From assembly GCF_040499845.1 (NCBI RefSeq), contig NZ_CP159342.1:2418001-2482000 (forward strand): DNA of 64,000 nt, read 5' to 3'. The notes under the pieces were generated by a model. That model saw only the letters and a program-made list of their open reading frames with translations. It was not told the DNA's origin and ran no database searches. Shown piece by piece: positions 19,132-28,243 of this stretch. Position 1 is the first letter of the stretch; every line of letters starts with the position of its first letter. Made by a program: the position numbers and the translations under genes. The stretch comes from Micromonospora sp. CCTCC AA 2012012 (GTDB taxonomy: Bacteria > Actinomycetota > Actinomycetes > Mycobacteriales > Micromonosporaceae).

Positions 19132-20141
19132 CCTGGTTGAGCTGGCGACAGTTCCGCGCCCAGGCCCTCGTCGGCGTCGCCGCGCTGGCCGTCCTCGCGG
19201 GATACCTGCTGCACCTGGGTGTCGGCATCCGCGACGCCGAGCAGACGTACCGGGCGCGGTGCCGGGCCGGCGGCGACTGCGCCCGAGCCCTCGCCGAGTT
19301 CCAGGCCGGGCACCAGAACACCCTGCTGCTGCTCGCCGCGCTGCTCGCGCTCGTCCCCGCCCTGATCGGCGTGTTCTGGGGCGCGCCGCTGGTGGCCCGC
19401 GAGCTGGAGGCCGGCACCCACCGGCTGGTGTGGAACCAGAGCGTCACGCGTCGGCGGTGGCTCACCGTCAAGCTGCTGGTCGTCGGGGTGGCCGGCGCGG
19501 CGGCCACCGGGCTGGCCAGCCTCCTGCTCACCTGGGCCGCCGGGCCGGTCGACCGGGTCGCCGACGACCGGTTCAGCACCCTGGTCTTCGGCGCGCGGAA
19601 CGTCGCGCCGGTCGCGTACGGGGTCCTCGCGGTCACCCTCGGCGTGGTCGTCGGGCTGCTGGTACGCCGTACCGTGCCGGCGATGGCGCTGACCGTGCTC
19701 GCGTTCGCCGTGGTGCAGTTCGTGCTGCCGAACCTGGTCCGGCCGCACCTGATGCCGCCGGTCACCGTCGACCGCCCGATGACCGCCGAGGCGATCAACG
19801 AGGCGCGCGGGCTGGGCGACATCACCGGCGCTCCGGTGGTGAAGGGCCTGACCGTGCCGCACGCCTGGGTCAGCGACGTCAGCGAGCTGCGCACCGCCGA
19901 CGGTCGGCCGCTCGCCACGGACCGCTTCGACCACTGCTTCCTCGATCCGCCGAGGACCGGTGCCACCGGCACGTTCGGCGACACCGCGCAGTGCCTGGGC
20001 GCGCTCGACCTGCACGTACGGATGTCGTACCAGCCGAACGAGCGGTACTGGGCGTTCCAGTGGCGGGAGTCGGCGCTCTGTCTGGCGATCAGCGCGCTGC
20101 TCGCGGCGTTCGGGCTGTGGCGGATCCGCCGGGTCACCTGA
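19128..20141 (+). CDS. ABC transporter permease
   Basis: 337 residues from a GTG that overlaps the ATPase stop (GTGA). About six membrane helices are seen: near 15-35, 65-85, 118-140, 160-185, 190-210 and one at the C-terminus (L-C-L-A-I-S-A-L-L-A-A-F-G-L-W). An extracellular loop of about 100 residues (about 210-310) contains D-H-C-F and A-Q-C-L cysteines. The layout is that of an ABC-2-type exporter with a large loop before the last helix, as in BcrB-like permeases. Confidence 0.85.
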   Translation: MTWLSWRQFRAQALVGVAALAVLAGYLLHLGVGIRDAEQTYRARCRAGGDCARALAEFQAGHQNTLLLLAALLALVPALIGVFWGAPLVARELEAGTHRLVWNQSVTRRRWLTVKLLVVGVAGAAATGLASLLLTWAAGPVDRVADDRFSTLVFGARNVAPVAYGVLAVTLGVVVGLLVRRTVPAMALTVLAFAVVQFVLPNLVRPHLMPPVTVDRPMTAEAINEARGLGDITGAPVVKGLTVPHAWVSDVSELRTADGRPLATDRFDHCFLDPPRTGATGTFGDTAQCLGALDLHVRMSYQPNERYWAFQWRESALCLAISALLAAFGLWRIRRVT

Positions 20142-20197
20142 GGCCCGACACGCCCTCGGGTGGTGCCCGGGGAGCTGCCGGGGGCGAGAATGGGCGG

Positions 20198-21217
20198 ATG
20201 GTCGTCCCCCGGCAGCGCCCGCCCCGCCTCATCCGCCCCGTCCGCGAGCCCGCCACCGTCCCACCGCCGCTGGACGGGGTGTGGGCGGCCACCGACGTCC
20301 GGCTCGACCGGGCCGACGTGCTGCCGCTGCCCGACGGGGCGCACGGCCCCGAGGACGTGCTCATCGACCCGGACGGCCGGGTGGTCACCGGCGACGAGGA
20401 CGGCCGGCTGTGGTGGTGGCCGGCGGACGCCCCGGCGGGCACCCGACCCACCCTGCTCGCCGAGACCGGCGGCCGGCCGCTCGGCATCGAGCTGGATCCG
20501 GTCGACGGCGCGCTGGTGGTCTGCGACGCGTACCGGGGGTTGCTGCGGGTCACCCCGGACGGGGCGGTGCGGGAGCTGACCGGCAGCGCCCCGCCGGTGC
20601 ACTTCGCCGACAACGCCGCGGTGGCCCGGGACGGCACGATCTATTTCACCGACTCGTCCGACCGGTTCCCGCTGTCGCACTGGAAGCGGGACCTGCTGGA
20701 GCACCGGCCCAACGGCCGGGTGCTGGCGTACGACCGGCGCAGTGGGCGGACCGAGGTGGTGGTGAGCGGGCTCTACTTCCCCAACGGGGTGGCGCTGACC
20801 CCGGACGAGTCGGCGCTGATGCTGGTGGAGACGGCCACCCACCGGCTGCTGCGGGTCGGGCTGCCGGACGCCGAGGTGACCGTGCTGACGGACCTGCCGG
20901 CGTACCCGGACAACGTGGCGCCGGTGGGCGACGGGACGTACTGGATCGCGCTGCCGAGCCCGCGGCTGCCGATCGTGGAGAAGCTGCTGCCGCACCCCCG
21001 GGTGCGGCAGCTGGTGGCCCTGCTGCCCGACGCGGTGCAGCCGCAGCCCCGCCGGTACGGCCTGGTCGCGCTGGTCGACGGCGACGGGCGGGTGCTGCGC
21101 ACACTGCACGGGCCGGGTGGCGCGTACTCGATGATCACCGGGGTCCGGCAGCACGGTGACCAGCTCTGGTTGGGCAGCCTCACCGCGACCGGGGTGGCCC
21201 GGGTGGGCCTGAACTGA
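20198..21217 (+). CDS. SMP-30/strictosidine synthase-like six-bladed beta-propeller protein
   Basis: 339 residues with repeated propeller blades: H-G-P-E-D-V-L-I-D-P-D-G-R-V-V-T-G, H-F-A-D-N-A-A-V-A-R-D-G-T-I-Y-F-T-D-S-S and Y-F-P-N-G-V-A-L-T-P-D-E-S. These match strictosidine synthase-like and lactonase proteins, whose bacterial members are usually hydrolases of esters or lactones. There is no signal peptide. The start at 20198 follows a GAGAAT -10-like element, suggesting a leaderless message. The substrate is not predictable. Confidence 0.82.
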   Translation: MVVPRQRPPRLIRPVREPATVPPPLDGVWAATDVRLDRADVLPLPDGAHGPEDVLIDPDGRVVTGDEDGRLWWWPADAPAGTRPTLLAETGGRPLGIELDPVDGALVVCDAYRGLLRVTPDGAVRELTGSAPPVHFADNAAVARDGTIYFTDSSDRFPLSHWKRDLLEHRPNGRVLAYDRRSGRTEVVVSGLYFPNGVALTPDESALMLVETATHRLLRVGLPDAEVTVLTDLPAYPDNVAPVGDGTYWIALPSPRLPIVEKLLPHPRVRQLVALLPDAVQPQPRRYGLVALVDGDGRVLRTLHGPGGAYSMITGVRQHGDQLWLGSLTATGVARVGLN

Positions 21218-21219
21218 GC

Positions 21220-21248
21220 GACCGGCCCGCCGGATCGGCGGGCCGGTC
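21220..21248. terminator. Hairpin between convergent propeller and transpeptidase genes
   Basis: A perfect 13-bp stem (21220-21232 with 21236-21248) with a 3-nt loop. Confidence 0.7.
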
Positions 21249-21269
21249 GGTCGTTCCTCCCCTGGTTGC

Positions 21270-22556
21270 TCAGCCGCCGCTGGCCGACGGTGCCGGTGCC
21301 GGCGAGGAGCCGCCGGCCACCGCGCCGGGATGCGGCGTGGCGCTGTGCGTGGGCTGGAGCCCCGCCGGGACGGGCAGCGCGCTGCCCTTGACGAACTCGT
21401 CCCAGCTGGTGTTCCAGGCGGTCCAGCCGTTGCCCGGCGTCAGCGGCACCTCGGTGCCGCGGACGGTCACCAGGTCGCCGACCTTGGTGATGCCCATCAG
21501 CCAGTCCGCCGCGGTGGCGGAGACGTTGGCGCAGCCGTGCGAGGTGTTGGTGTAGCCCTGCTCCCCCTCGGACCACGGCGCCGAGTGGATGAACTCGCCA
21601 CCCCAGGTGAGCCGCTGGGCGTCGTCCACGTCGACCACGTAACCGCCGTTCGGGTCGTTCCGGGTGTCGAAGGTGGTCCGGTCGAACTTCTCCATGATCA
21701 CCATCTTGCCGCTGGAGCTGGGCGTGCTCGGCTTGCCGAGACTGACCGGGATCTTCTTGAGCAGCTTGCCGTCCTGGAAGACCGACATCTGCTTGGTGGC
21801 GTTGTCGATGTCGATGCTGACCTGCCGGCCGATCCTCGACACGGCGGTCCGGTCGGCGTCACCGACGGCGTCCTTGCCGATCGGCAGCCCCTCCAGTCCG
21901 GCCCGTACGCTGATCTTCGTGCCCGGCTTCCAGAAGTCGGGCGCCCGGTAGTAGACCTGACTGCCGTCCTCCAGCCACGACCAGGTCCCCGGCTGCGGCG
22001 GATCCGTCTTCACGAACAATCGTCGCTGCACGTCCGCCCTGGCCTCTTTCGGAATTGCCGGGTCGAACGCGACGGTCACCGGCATCGCCGTCCCGAACGT
22101 CTGATTGTCGGTGAAATAGAGGACGCTCGTGACGGCCGGTTTGGTGGATTTCGCCATCGTGGTGAACGTCGTCTTCTGCGTGCTGGTCCGCCCGGAATCG
22201 CCGGCGACGGTCACCTCCGCCGTGTACGTCCGCGAATTCTGCAACGGCCGGTTCGGCACCCAGCCGGACCCGTCCGGGCGTGGCTCGGCCGGCACCGGCA
22301 CGCCCTTGTCGTCGGTGAGCCGGACGGCCGTTACCTTCCCGCCGGTCACCCTGGTCCCCACCTCGGCGCTGACCGGCACGTCGCGGGACCGGTCGGCCGG
22401 TGTCAGGGCGACCGAGGGCGCCGCGGCCGCCTTCGCGTGACCCGACGTCGCCGCGCCCGACTTCTGGTCGGCGGTGCATCCGCCGAGGGCCAATGGTGTG
22501 GCTGCGATGGTTACCGCCAATAGCGTCAATCGCCGCCTCAGGTCCATATTGCGCAC
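21270..22556 (-). CDS. L,D-transpeptidase lipoprotein with Ig-like domains
   Basis: 428 residues. A lipoprotein signal ends L-A-L-G-G-C with Cys27 as the lipidated residue. Two Ig-like domains (about 48-135 and 140-240) precede the YkuD catalytic domain (about 245-370). That domain has His324, His340 and nucleophile Cys342 in S-H-G-C-A-N-V-S. This is the layout of mycobacterial LdtMt2, which makes 3-3 peptidoglycan cross-links outside the membrane. A Pro/Ala/Ser tail ends the protein. The GTG at 22556 is chosen because of the GGAAGGAAA ribosome site. Carbapenems would be the expected inhibitors. Confidence 0.93.
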   Translation of the reverse strand: MRNMDLRRRLTLLAVTIAATPLALGGCTADQKSGAATSGHAKAAAAPSVALTPADRSRDVPVSAEVGTRVTGGKVTAVRLTDDKGVPVPAEPRPDGSGWVPNRPLQNSRTYTAEVTVAGDSGRTSTQKTTFTTMAKSTKPAVTSVLYFTDNQTFGTAMPVTVAFDPAIPKEARADVQRRLFVKTDPPQPGTWSWLEDGSQVYYRAPDFWKPGTKISVRAGLEGLPIGKDAVGDADRTAVSRIGRQVSIDIDNATKQMSVFQDGKLLKKIPVSLGKPSTPSSSGKMVIMEKFDRTTFDTRNDPNGGYVVDVDDAQRLTWGGEFIHSAPWSEGEQGYTNTSHGCANVSATAADWLMGITKVGDLVTVRGTEVPLTPGNGWTAWNTSWDEFVKGSALPVPAGLQPTHSATPHPGAVAGGSSPAPAPSASGG

Positions 22557-22753
22557 CCCATTTCCTTCCCCGTTGGTTCATATTCTGTCCGGCGGCGACG
22601 AAGGCGTTGCTTATTCGGAAAAATTGGCCGGACCGCGCGGCAGCGTTTTCGGCGGGGACGTACAGGAATGGCATTCCCGGGGGCCGGACGGGTATCGCGT
22701 CACGGCTGACACCCCCTGCGCCGGACGCACCGGACCGGCCCCCGACGCCCGGT

Positions 22754-24418
22754 TCAGTCGCCGTGGTTGCGGTCCCACCGGCCGCCGATCGGCGGGGTGT
22801 CCAGCCGGACCGCCGCGACGGCGTTGCCGGCGAGGTCGTTGTCCTCGATCCGGCAGTCCGCGCAGCTGCCCCGGCCGGTGATCCAGAGGCCGTGGGTCTG
22901 GGTGGGCGGATCCTGGCTGTCCCAGACCCGGTTCCCCCGGATGCTCGCCGAGTCGATCGGGGCGTCGACGGTGATGCCGGCCCGGGTACGCGGCGCGTCG
23001 GGCAACTCGTACGGCGTGCCCGGCGGCGGCACGTCGCCGCTCCACGCGGTGACCGCGCCGGGCCGCACCGGCGCGAGGGTCAGCTCGTCGGCGTCGTTCG
23101 CCGCCACCACCGCGATCCGGTGCCCGACCCGGAGCACCTTGCCCCGGTGCTCGTCGTGCCCCCAGTCCGCCTGCCGGTCGACCACCCGCCGCTCGCTGTA
23201 CCGCACCGACTCCCCACCGCCCGCGGCGGCCGGCGCGCACTGCCGACCGTTGCCCCGGATCCGGTTGTTCACCACCATGGCGTCGACCATCGGCCGGTCG
23301 ATCCGGATCGCGTCCAGGCTGTTGCCGTAGAAGTCGTTGCTCTCGATGACGATCTCCCGGGCGACCTCCGTCTCGTCGCCGCCGAGGCTGCGCTGGTGGT
23401 AGCCGTGCCGGCCGTTGCCGCTGATCCGGTTGCCCCGGATGGTGTACGGGCCGGGCGTGTTGCCGATGCTGACGCCGTCGCGCACGTTGCCGTCGATGAC
23501 GCAGTCGGCGAGCAGGCCACCGCGGCCGGCCGTGCCGGTGGTGCCCTTCGCCGAGACGTGGAAGCCCGCCTCCAGGTTGCCGGTCATCGTGCAGGCGGAG
23601 ACGATCAGCCCGTTGGCGCCCCAGTCGGAGATGCCGAACCGGTTGCCCTGGGCGTGGCAGCCGATCACCCGGATGCCCCTGGGGCGCAGCGCGCCCTCCC
23701 GCTGCAGCTCGAAGAAGATGCCGTTGGTGGCGTTGCCGACGGCCGAACAGTTGATCACGTTGAGGCGCTCGACGCTCCCCCAGCCGCCGATCCCGACGCC
23801 GATCCCGGCCCCGCCCAGCTCGGTGCCGTTGTCCAGCCGTCCGCAGCCGGCCACCAGCACCCCGTCGATCAGGCTGTCCTGGAGGAAGTCGCAGCCCAGG
23901 CCGGTGGCGGCGGTGTGGTGGATGTAGAGGTTGCGGAACACGCCCCGCACCACGTACTGCAGGCCCAGCCCCTTGGCGAGCGGGTTGTAGTCGACCGAGG
24001 CGACCCCGGAGCCGTCGATCTCGAAGTCGGCGAAAGTGCAGTACTCCAGGAAGCGGTCGGGGCCCGCGCCGTGCAGCGCCTCGGTGTAGAAGGCCAACGG
24101 GGTCGGGTCGGCCCGGTTGCCGGCGTTGCTGAGCAGGAACCGGGTGGCCCCGGGACCGGCGCCGACCAGCGAGACCCCGGTCCGCCACACCGTGCCGGCG
24201 TCCCGGATCGAGTAGACGCCGGGCGGGCAGTAGATCACCCGGGCCCGGCCGTCGGCCGCGTACGCGTCCCCGAGCCGGTCCACCAGCGCGGCGAAGGCGG
24301 GCTGGTCGTTGGTGGTCCCGTCGCCGGTCAGACCGTGGTCCCGGGCGTCGCAGAGCAGCGGGGCACCGGCGACGGGCTCCTCCCGTATCCCGGCGGTGGG
24401 CAGCTGCGGGTAGACCAT
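22754..24418 (-). CDS. Right-handed beta-helix (pectate-lyase-fold) protein
   Basis: 554 residues. The N-terminus has D-A-R-D-H-G-L-T-G-D-G-T-T-N-D-Q-P-A-F, the usual opening of pectate_lyase_3 proteins, followed by many beta-helix coils of the type I-x-G-N-x-I-x-x-N (about 90-420 and 480-550). A short insertion near 400-470 breaks the coils. No signal peptide or export signal is seen, which is odd for a polysaccharide lyase. Alternatives are a phage-tail-like or intracellular epimerase role. The gene stands alone, and the catalytic residues cannot be assigned. Confidence 0.7.
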   Translation of the reverse strand: MVYPQLPTAGIREEPVAGAPLLCDARDHGLTGDGTTNDQPAFAALVDRLGDAYAADGRARVIYCPPGVYSIRDAGTVWRTGVSLVGAGPGATRFLLSNAGNRADPTPLAFYTEALHGAGPDRFLEYCTFADFEIDGSGVASVDYNPLAKGLGLQYVVRGVFRNLYIHHTAATGLGCDFLQDSLIDGVLVAGCGRLDNGTELGGAGIGVGIGGWGSVERLNVINCSAVGNATNGIFFELQREGALRPRGIRVIGCHAQGNRFGISDWGANGLIVSACTMTGNLEAGFHVSAKGTTGTAGRGGLLADCVIDGNVRDGVSIGNTPGPYTIRGNRISGNGRHGYHQRSLGGDETEVAREIVIESNDFYGNSLDAIRIDRPMVDAMVVNNRIRGNGRQCAPAAAGGGESVRYSERRVVDRQADWGHDEHRGKVLRVGHRIAVVAANDADELTLAPVRPGAVTAWSGDVPPPGTPYELPDAPRTRAGITVDAPIDSASIRGNRVWDSQDPPTQTHGLWITGRGSCADCRIEDNDLAGNAVAAVRLDTPPIGGRWDRNHGD

Positions 24419-24477
24419 CCGTACCTCCCCCTCGGCGGCCCGGGTGCATTCCCGGTCGGCGCGGGGAGAAACGGGGA

Positions 24478-24507
24478 GCGGCCCGACCCCGGGTGGGGCC
24501 GGGCCGC
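24478..24507 (-). terminator. Hairpin after the E2 gene
   Basis: A 13-bp stem with one mismatch (24478-24490 with 24495-24507), directly after the minus-strand E2 stop. Confidence 0.55.
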
Positions 24508-24511
24508 CCGG

Positions 24512-25885
24512 TCAGACGTTCGCGATCAGCAGCGCGGGCTGCTCGACGCAGTCGGCGACGTGGCGCAGGAAGCCGCCGGCCACCCCGCCGTCGCAGACCC
24601 GGTGGTCGAAGGTGAGGCTGAGCTGGGTGACCTTGCGGACGGCGAGCTGCCCGTCCACCACCCACGGCTTGTCCACGATCCGCCCCACCCCGAGCAGCGC
24701 CGCCTCGGGGTGGTTGATGATCGGGGTGGAGCCGTCCACCCCGAAGACGCCGTAGTTGTTGAGGGTGAAGGTGCCGCCGGTCAGCCGCGCCGGCGGCAGG
24801 GTGCCGCCCCGCGCGGCGGCGGTCGTCTCCGCGAGGGCCGCGGCCAGCTCCCGGGTGGTGAGCCGCTGGGCGTCGCGCAGCACCGGGACGACCAGGCCCC
24901 GGTCGGTCTGCGCGGCGATGCCCAGGTGCACCCCGGCGGACTGGACGATCCGCTGCCCCTCAGTGTCGACCCGGGCGTTGAGCTGCGGATATCTCCGCAG
25001 CCCGCTGAGGCAGATCCGGGCCAGCAGGGCCAGGATGCTCACCGGGGCGTCGGGGGTGGCGGCGTTGATCGCGGCCCGGGTCGCCAGCAGCCCGGTGGCG
25101 TCCACGTCGACCCAGATGGTCACCTCGGGGATCTCCCGCCGGCTGCGGGAGAGCTTGTCGGCGATGGCCTTGCGGATGCCGGTGAGCGGGATGACGACGT
25201 CACCGTCGGCGGCGAGGCCGACGTGCGCGGCCGGGGCGTCCGGCACGGCCGCGAGCGCGGGTGCGGAGGTGGCCTGGGCGGCCTCCACGTCGGCCCGGCG
25301 GATCACGCCACCGGGTCCGGTACCGCGCAGGGCGGCGAGGTCGACGCCGTGTTCCTTCGCCAACCGGCGGACGATCGGCGAGATGACCAGCGGGGCCGAC
25401 CGACCGGCGTCGACCGGCTCGGCCGCGGCCTGCTCGGCGACGGGGGCCGGGGCAGGGGGCGCCGCCGGGGTCGACGGCGCCGCCGGGGGCTCCGGGGCGA
25501 GGGCGAGGCGCGGCCTGCGCCGCCGCCGACCGCCGCCGCCGTGGCCGGTGCCGTACCCGATGAGGACGTTGCCGGAGCCGGCCCGCTCCTCCTCGCGGTA
25601 GGTGGCGTGCGGGTCGTCGCCCGTCCCGCCGTCCAGCGGCGCGATGGTGATCAGTGGCTGGCCGACCGGGCGCACCTCACCGGCCGCGCCGTGCAGCGCG
25701 ACGACCCGACCGGCGTACGGGCAGGGCACGTCGACGACGGCCTTGGCGGTCTCCACCTCGACGACCGACTGGTCCACGGTGACCACGTCGCCGACGGCGA
25801 CCCGCCACTCGACGATCTCCGCCTCGCTCAGCCCCTCCCCCAGGTCCGGCAGGAGGAAGACCCGGGTGCCCGTCGTGGTGGTCAC
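24512..25885 (-). CDS. bkdC: Dihydrolipoamide acyltransferase (E2) of a 2-oxoacid dehydrogenase complex
   Basis: 457 residues. A lipoyl domain (about 8-83, lipoyl Lys48 in V-E-T-A-K-A-V) is followed by an Ala/Pro linker, a peripheral subunit-binding domain (about 165-200, I-S-P-I-V-R-R-L-A-K-E-H-G-V-D) and the catalytic domain with F-D-H-R-V-C-D-G-G near the C-terminus. It forms the complex core that moves acyl groups from E1 to CoA. GTG start with GGGAGGGA upstream. It is last in the E1 alpha-E1 beta-E2 operon. The divergent Lrp-type gene favours a branched-chain substrate over pyruvate, but sequence alone does not settle this. Confidence 0.9.
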   Translation of the reverse strand: MTTTTGTRVFLLPDLGEGLSEAEIVEWRVAVGDVVTVDQSVVEVETAKAVVDVPCPYAGRVVALHGAAGEVRPVGQPLITIAPLDGGTGDDPHATYREEERAGSGNVLIGYGTGHGGGGRRRRRPRLALAPEPPAAPSTPAAPPAPAPVAEQAAAEPVDAGRSAPLVISPIVRRLAKEHGVDLAALRGTGPGGVIRRADVEAAQATSAPALAAVPDAPAAHVGLAADGDVVIPLTGIRKAIADKLSRSRREIPEVTIWVDVDATGLLATRAAINAATPDAPVSILALLARICLSGLRRYPQLNARVDTEGQRIVQSAGVHLGIAAQTDRGLVVPVLRDAQRLTTRELAAALAETTAAARGGTLPPARLTGGTFTLNNYGVFGVDGSTPIINHPEAALLGVGRIVDKPWVVDGQLAVRKVTQLSLTFDHRVCDGGVAGGFLRHVADCVEQPALLIANV

Positions 25886-25937
25886 GCCGATCCCTCCCTT
25901 CGGTCGGCACCGGCATGAGCCGTCAGCGGGCTGTGCC

Positions 25938-25964
25938 TGATGATTCGCTCGCTACGCTCGCTCA
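25938..25964. repeat. GC-rich imperfect palindromic linker between E1 beta and E2 genes
   Basis: The 76-bp junction contains a stretch built from GCTCGCTACGCTCGCT, made of repeated CGCTCG blocks, ending at the E1 beta stop codon. Sequences of this type recur between genes in actinomycete genomes. This window shows one copy. Confidence 0.35.
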
Positions 25965-26966
25965 TGCCGCCACCCACCGGGTGTCGGGCTGGTCGTCCCA
26001 CTGGAGCCGGGCCACGGTGTCCAGCACCCGGTCCACCGAGGGCAGGTGGGTGTGCTCCAGCATCGGCGCCGGGTAGGGGATGTCCAGGCCGGCGACCCGC
26101 AGCACCGGGGCGTGCAGGGCGTGGAAGCAGCGCTCCTGCACCCGGGCGGCGATCTCCGCGCCGACGCCGGCGAAGCCCTGCGCCTCCTGGATCACCACGC
26201 ACCGGCCGGTCTTGCGTACCGAGGCGGTGACGGTGGCGTCGTCGAACGGCACGATGGTCCGCACGTCCACCACCTCCAGGTCCCAGCCCTCCTCGCGGGC
26301 GGCCTCGGCGGCCTCCAGCGCGACCGGCACCGCCGGCCCGTACGCGACCAGGGTGGCGTCGGTGCCGGCCCGGCGCACGACGGCCTTCCCGAACGGCGCG
26401 GTCCGCGCCGGCAGCTCCGCCTCGCCGCTGGCGAAGTAGAGCTTCTTCGGCTCCATGAACACGACCGGGTCCGGGTCGTCGATCGCCTCCCGCAGCAGCG
26501 AGTACGCGTCCTGCACGGTCGCCGGCGTGACCACCTTCAGGCCCGGGGTGTGCGCGTAGTACGCCTCGGACGAGTCGCAGTGGTGCTCGACGCCGCCGAT
26601 GCCGCCCGCATAGGGCACCCGGATGACGATCGGCACGCTGAGCGCGCCCCGGGTGCGGTTGCGCAGCTTCGCCACGTGCGAGGCGATCTGCTCGAACGCC
26701 GGGTACGCGAACGCGTCGAACTGCATCTCCACCACCGGGCGCAGCCCGGACATGGCGAGCCCGACGGCGAAACCGACGATGCCGGCCTCGGCGAGCGGGG
26801 TGTCGAAGCAGCGCTTGTCGCCGAAGCGGGCCTGGAGGCCATCGGTGATCCGGAAGACGCCGCCGAGCTGCCCGACGTCCTCGCCGAAGACGAGCACCCG
26901 CTCGTCGTCGAGCATCGCGTCGGCGAGCGCGGCGTTGAGCGCCTTCGCCATGGTCATGGTGGCCAT
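25962..26966 (-). CDS. bkdB: 2-oxoacid dehydrogenase E1 component, beta subunit
   Basis: 334 residues. Typical E1 beta segments are G-E-D-V-G-Q-L-G-G-V-F, D-T-P-L-A-E-A-G-I-V-G-F-A-V-G, E-M-Q-F-D-A-F-A-Y-P and H-H-C-D-S-S-E-A-Y-Y-A-H-T-P-G. The subunit pairs with E1 alpha to form the TPP site that decarboxylates the 2-oxoacid. Its ATG overlaps the E1 alpha stop by 1 nt (TGATG), which couples translation. Confidence 0.93.
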   Translation of the reverse strand: MATMTMAKALNAALADAMLDDERVLVFGEDVGQLGGVFRITDGLQARFGDKRCFDTPLAEAGIVGFAVGLAMSGLRPVVEMQFDAFAYPAFEQIASHVAKLRNRTRGALSVPIVIRVPYAGGIGGVEHHCDSSEAYYAHTPGLKVVTPATVQDAYSLLREAIDDPDPVVFMEPKKLYFASGEAELPARTAPFGKAVVRRAGTDATLVAYGPAVPVALEAAEAAREEGWDLEVVDVRTIVPFDDATVTASVRKTGRCVVIQEAQGFAGVGAEIAARVQERCFHALHAPVLRVAGLDIPYPAPMLEHTHLPSVDRVLDTVARLQWDDQPDTRWVAA

Positions 26967-28138
26967 CAGGCGTCCCCTTCCTCGTCGTGCCCGGCGGCCA
27001 GCTCGGCCCGGACCTGGTCCCGCTGTTCGACCAGCTGCGGGGTCGGCTTGGCGTACACGTGGTCGAAGAGGCTGAGCGGGTCGACCGTGGGCTGGGCGTT
27101 CATCCGCTCGCGCAGGTCCGCCGCGTACGCCTCGGCCTCCTCGGCGATGGCGGCGACGGCGGCGTCGTCGAGCTCGCCCCGCGCCCGCAGGTAGGTCTCC
27201 AGCCGGGCGATCGGGTCACGGTCGCGCCACGCCTCGACCTCCTCGGCGTCCCGGTAGCGACTCTGGTCGTCGGCGTTGGTGTGCGCCTCCATCCGGTAGG
27301 TGTGCGCCTCCACCAGGTACGGGCCCTTGCCGGCGCGGGCGTGCGCGACGGCGCGGGTGAGCACCGCCAGGACGGCGACCGGGTCGTTGCCGTCGACCTG
27401 CTCGCTGGGCACGCCGTAGCCGACGCCCTTGTAGGCCAGGCTCGGCGCGGCGGTCTGCCGGGACAGCGGGACGCTGATCGCGTACTTGTTGTTCTGCACG
27501 AAGTAGACGACGGGGGCCTTGAAGACGGCGGCGAAGTTGACGCCCTCGTGGAAGTCGCCCTCGCTGGTGGCGCCGTCGCCGATGAAGGCCAGCGCCACGG
27601 TGTCCCGCCCCTGGTGGGACTCGCCGTACGCGAGCCCCGCGGCGTGCACGCACTGGGTCGCCAGCGGGGTGCACTGCGGTGCGGTGTGCACCCGGGCCGC
27701 GTCGTACCCGCAGTGCCAGTCGCCGCGCAGCAGGGTGAGCACCTCGACCGGGTCGATGCCCCGGGCGGTCAGCGCCATCGACTCGCGGTAGGTGGGGAAG
27801 ACCCAGTCGGTGTCGCGCACGGCGAGCACCCCGCCGACCTGGCAGGCCTCCTGGCCGCGGGAGGACGGATAGACGGCGAGCCGGCCCTGCTTGGTCAACG
27901 CGGTGGCCTGGACGTCGAAGCGGCGGCCGACGACCATCCGCCGGTACATCTCGCGCAGCGCCTCGACGGGCGGCTCGGGGTAGTCGTCGCGGGGCGGCAG
28001 CGGGGTGCCGTCGGGGTCGAGCAGTCGGACCGGTTCGGTCGTCGGCAGCAGGCCGGCCGTCGGGTCGGGGGCGGCCGGGGTGGCCGGCGGGCGGGTGCGC
28101 GGGGATGCCCTGCGGACCGCCTGGGGTGTGGTCGTCAC
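26966..28138 (-). CDS. bkdA: 2-oxoacid dehydrogenase E1 component, alpha subunit
   Basis: 390 residues from a GTG with AGGAGGT upstream. The frame is open to 28603, but the family N-terminal region (Pro-rich, then L-L-D-P-D-G-T-P-L-P) starts here. The TPP motif is G-D-G-A-T-S-E-G-D-F-H-E-G-V-N-F-A, ending F-V-Q-N-N-K-Y-A-I-S-V-P. The R-Y-R-D and phospho-loop-like regions are present. It is first in the operon and divergent from an Lrp-family gene. E3 is not in the window and is presumably shared with other complexes. Confidence 0.93.
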   Translation of the reverse strand: MTTTPQAVRRASPRTRPPATPAAPDPTAGLLPTTEPVRLLDPDGTPLPPRDDYPEPPVEALREMYRRMVVGRRFDVQATALTKQGRLAVYPSSRGQEACQVGGVLAVRDTDWVFPTYRESMALTARGIDPVEVLTLLRGDWHCGYDAARVHTAPQCTPLATQCVHAAGLAYGESHQGRDTVALAFIGDGATSEGDFHEGVNFAAVFKAPVVYFVQNNKYAISVPLSRQTAAPSLAYKGVGYGVPSEQVDGNDPVAVLAVLTRAVAHARAGKGPYLVEAHTYRMEAHTNADDQSRYRDAEEVEAWRDRDPIARLETYLRARGELDDAAVAAIAEEAEAYAADLRERMNAQPTVDPLSLFDHVYAKPTPQLVEQRDQVRAELAAGHDEEGDA

Positions 28139-28182
28139 GGCGGGGACCTCCTGGACGTGTGGTGGCCCTATGCTCCTGCTGT

Positions 28183-28204
28183 TGGATGATTGACTCAAGA
28201 TCCA
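28183..28204. promoter_or_regulatory. Candidate Lrp-type operator between bkd operon and its regulator
   Basis: A TGGAT...ATCCA inverted repeat (28183-28187 and 28200-28204) encloses the palindrome TTGACTCAA (28190-28198). It sits 45 nt from the E1 alpha start and 40 nt from the regulator start, suited to control of both. Confidence 0.45.
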
Positions 28205-28243
28205 CGATGAACGTGGGACGAATGGCATCCGGAGGGGCGACTC

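Noticed and set aside
22400..25918. Very long open frame on the plus strand (1172 codons)
   Set aside because: It runs antisense through the transpeptidase, beta-helix and E2 genes. Its product has no family features and arises from GC-rich codon bias.
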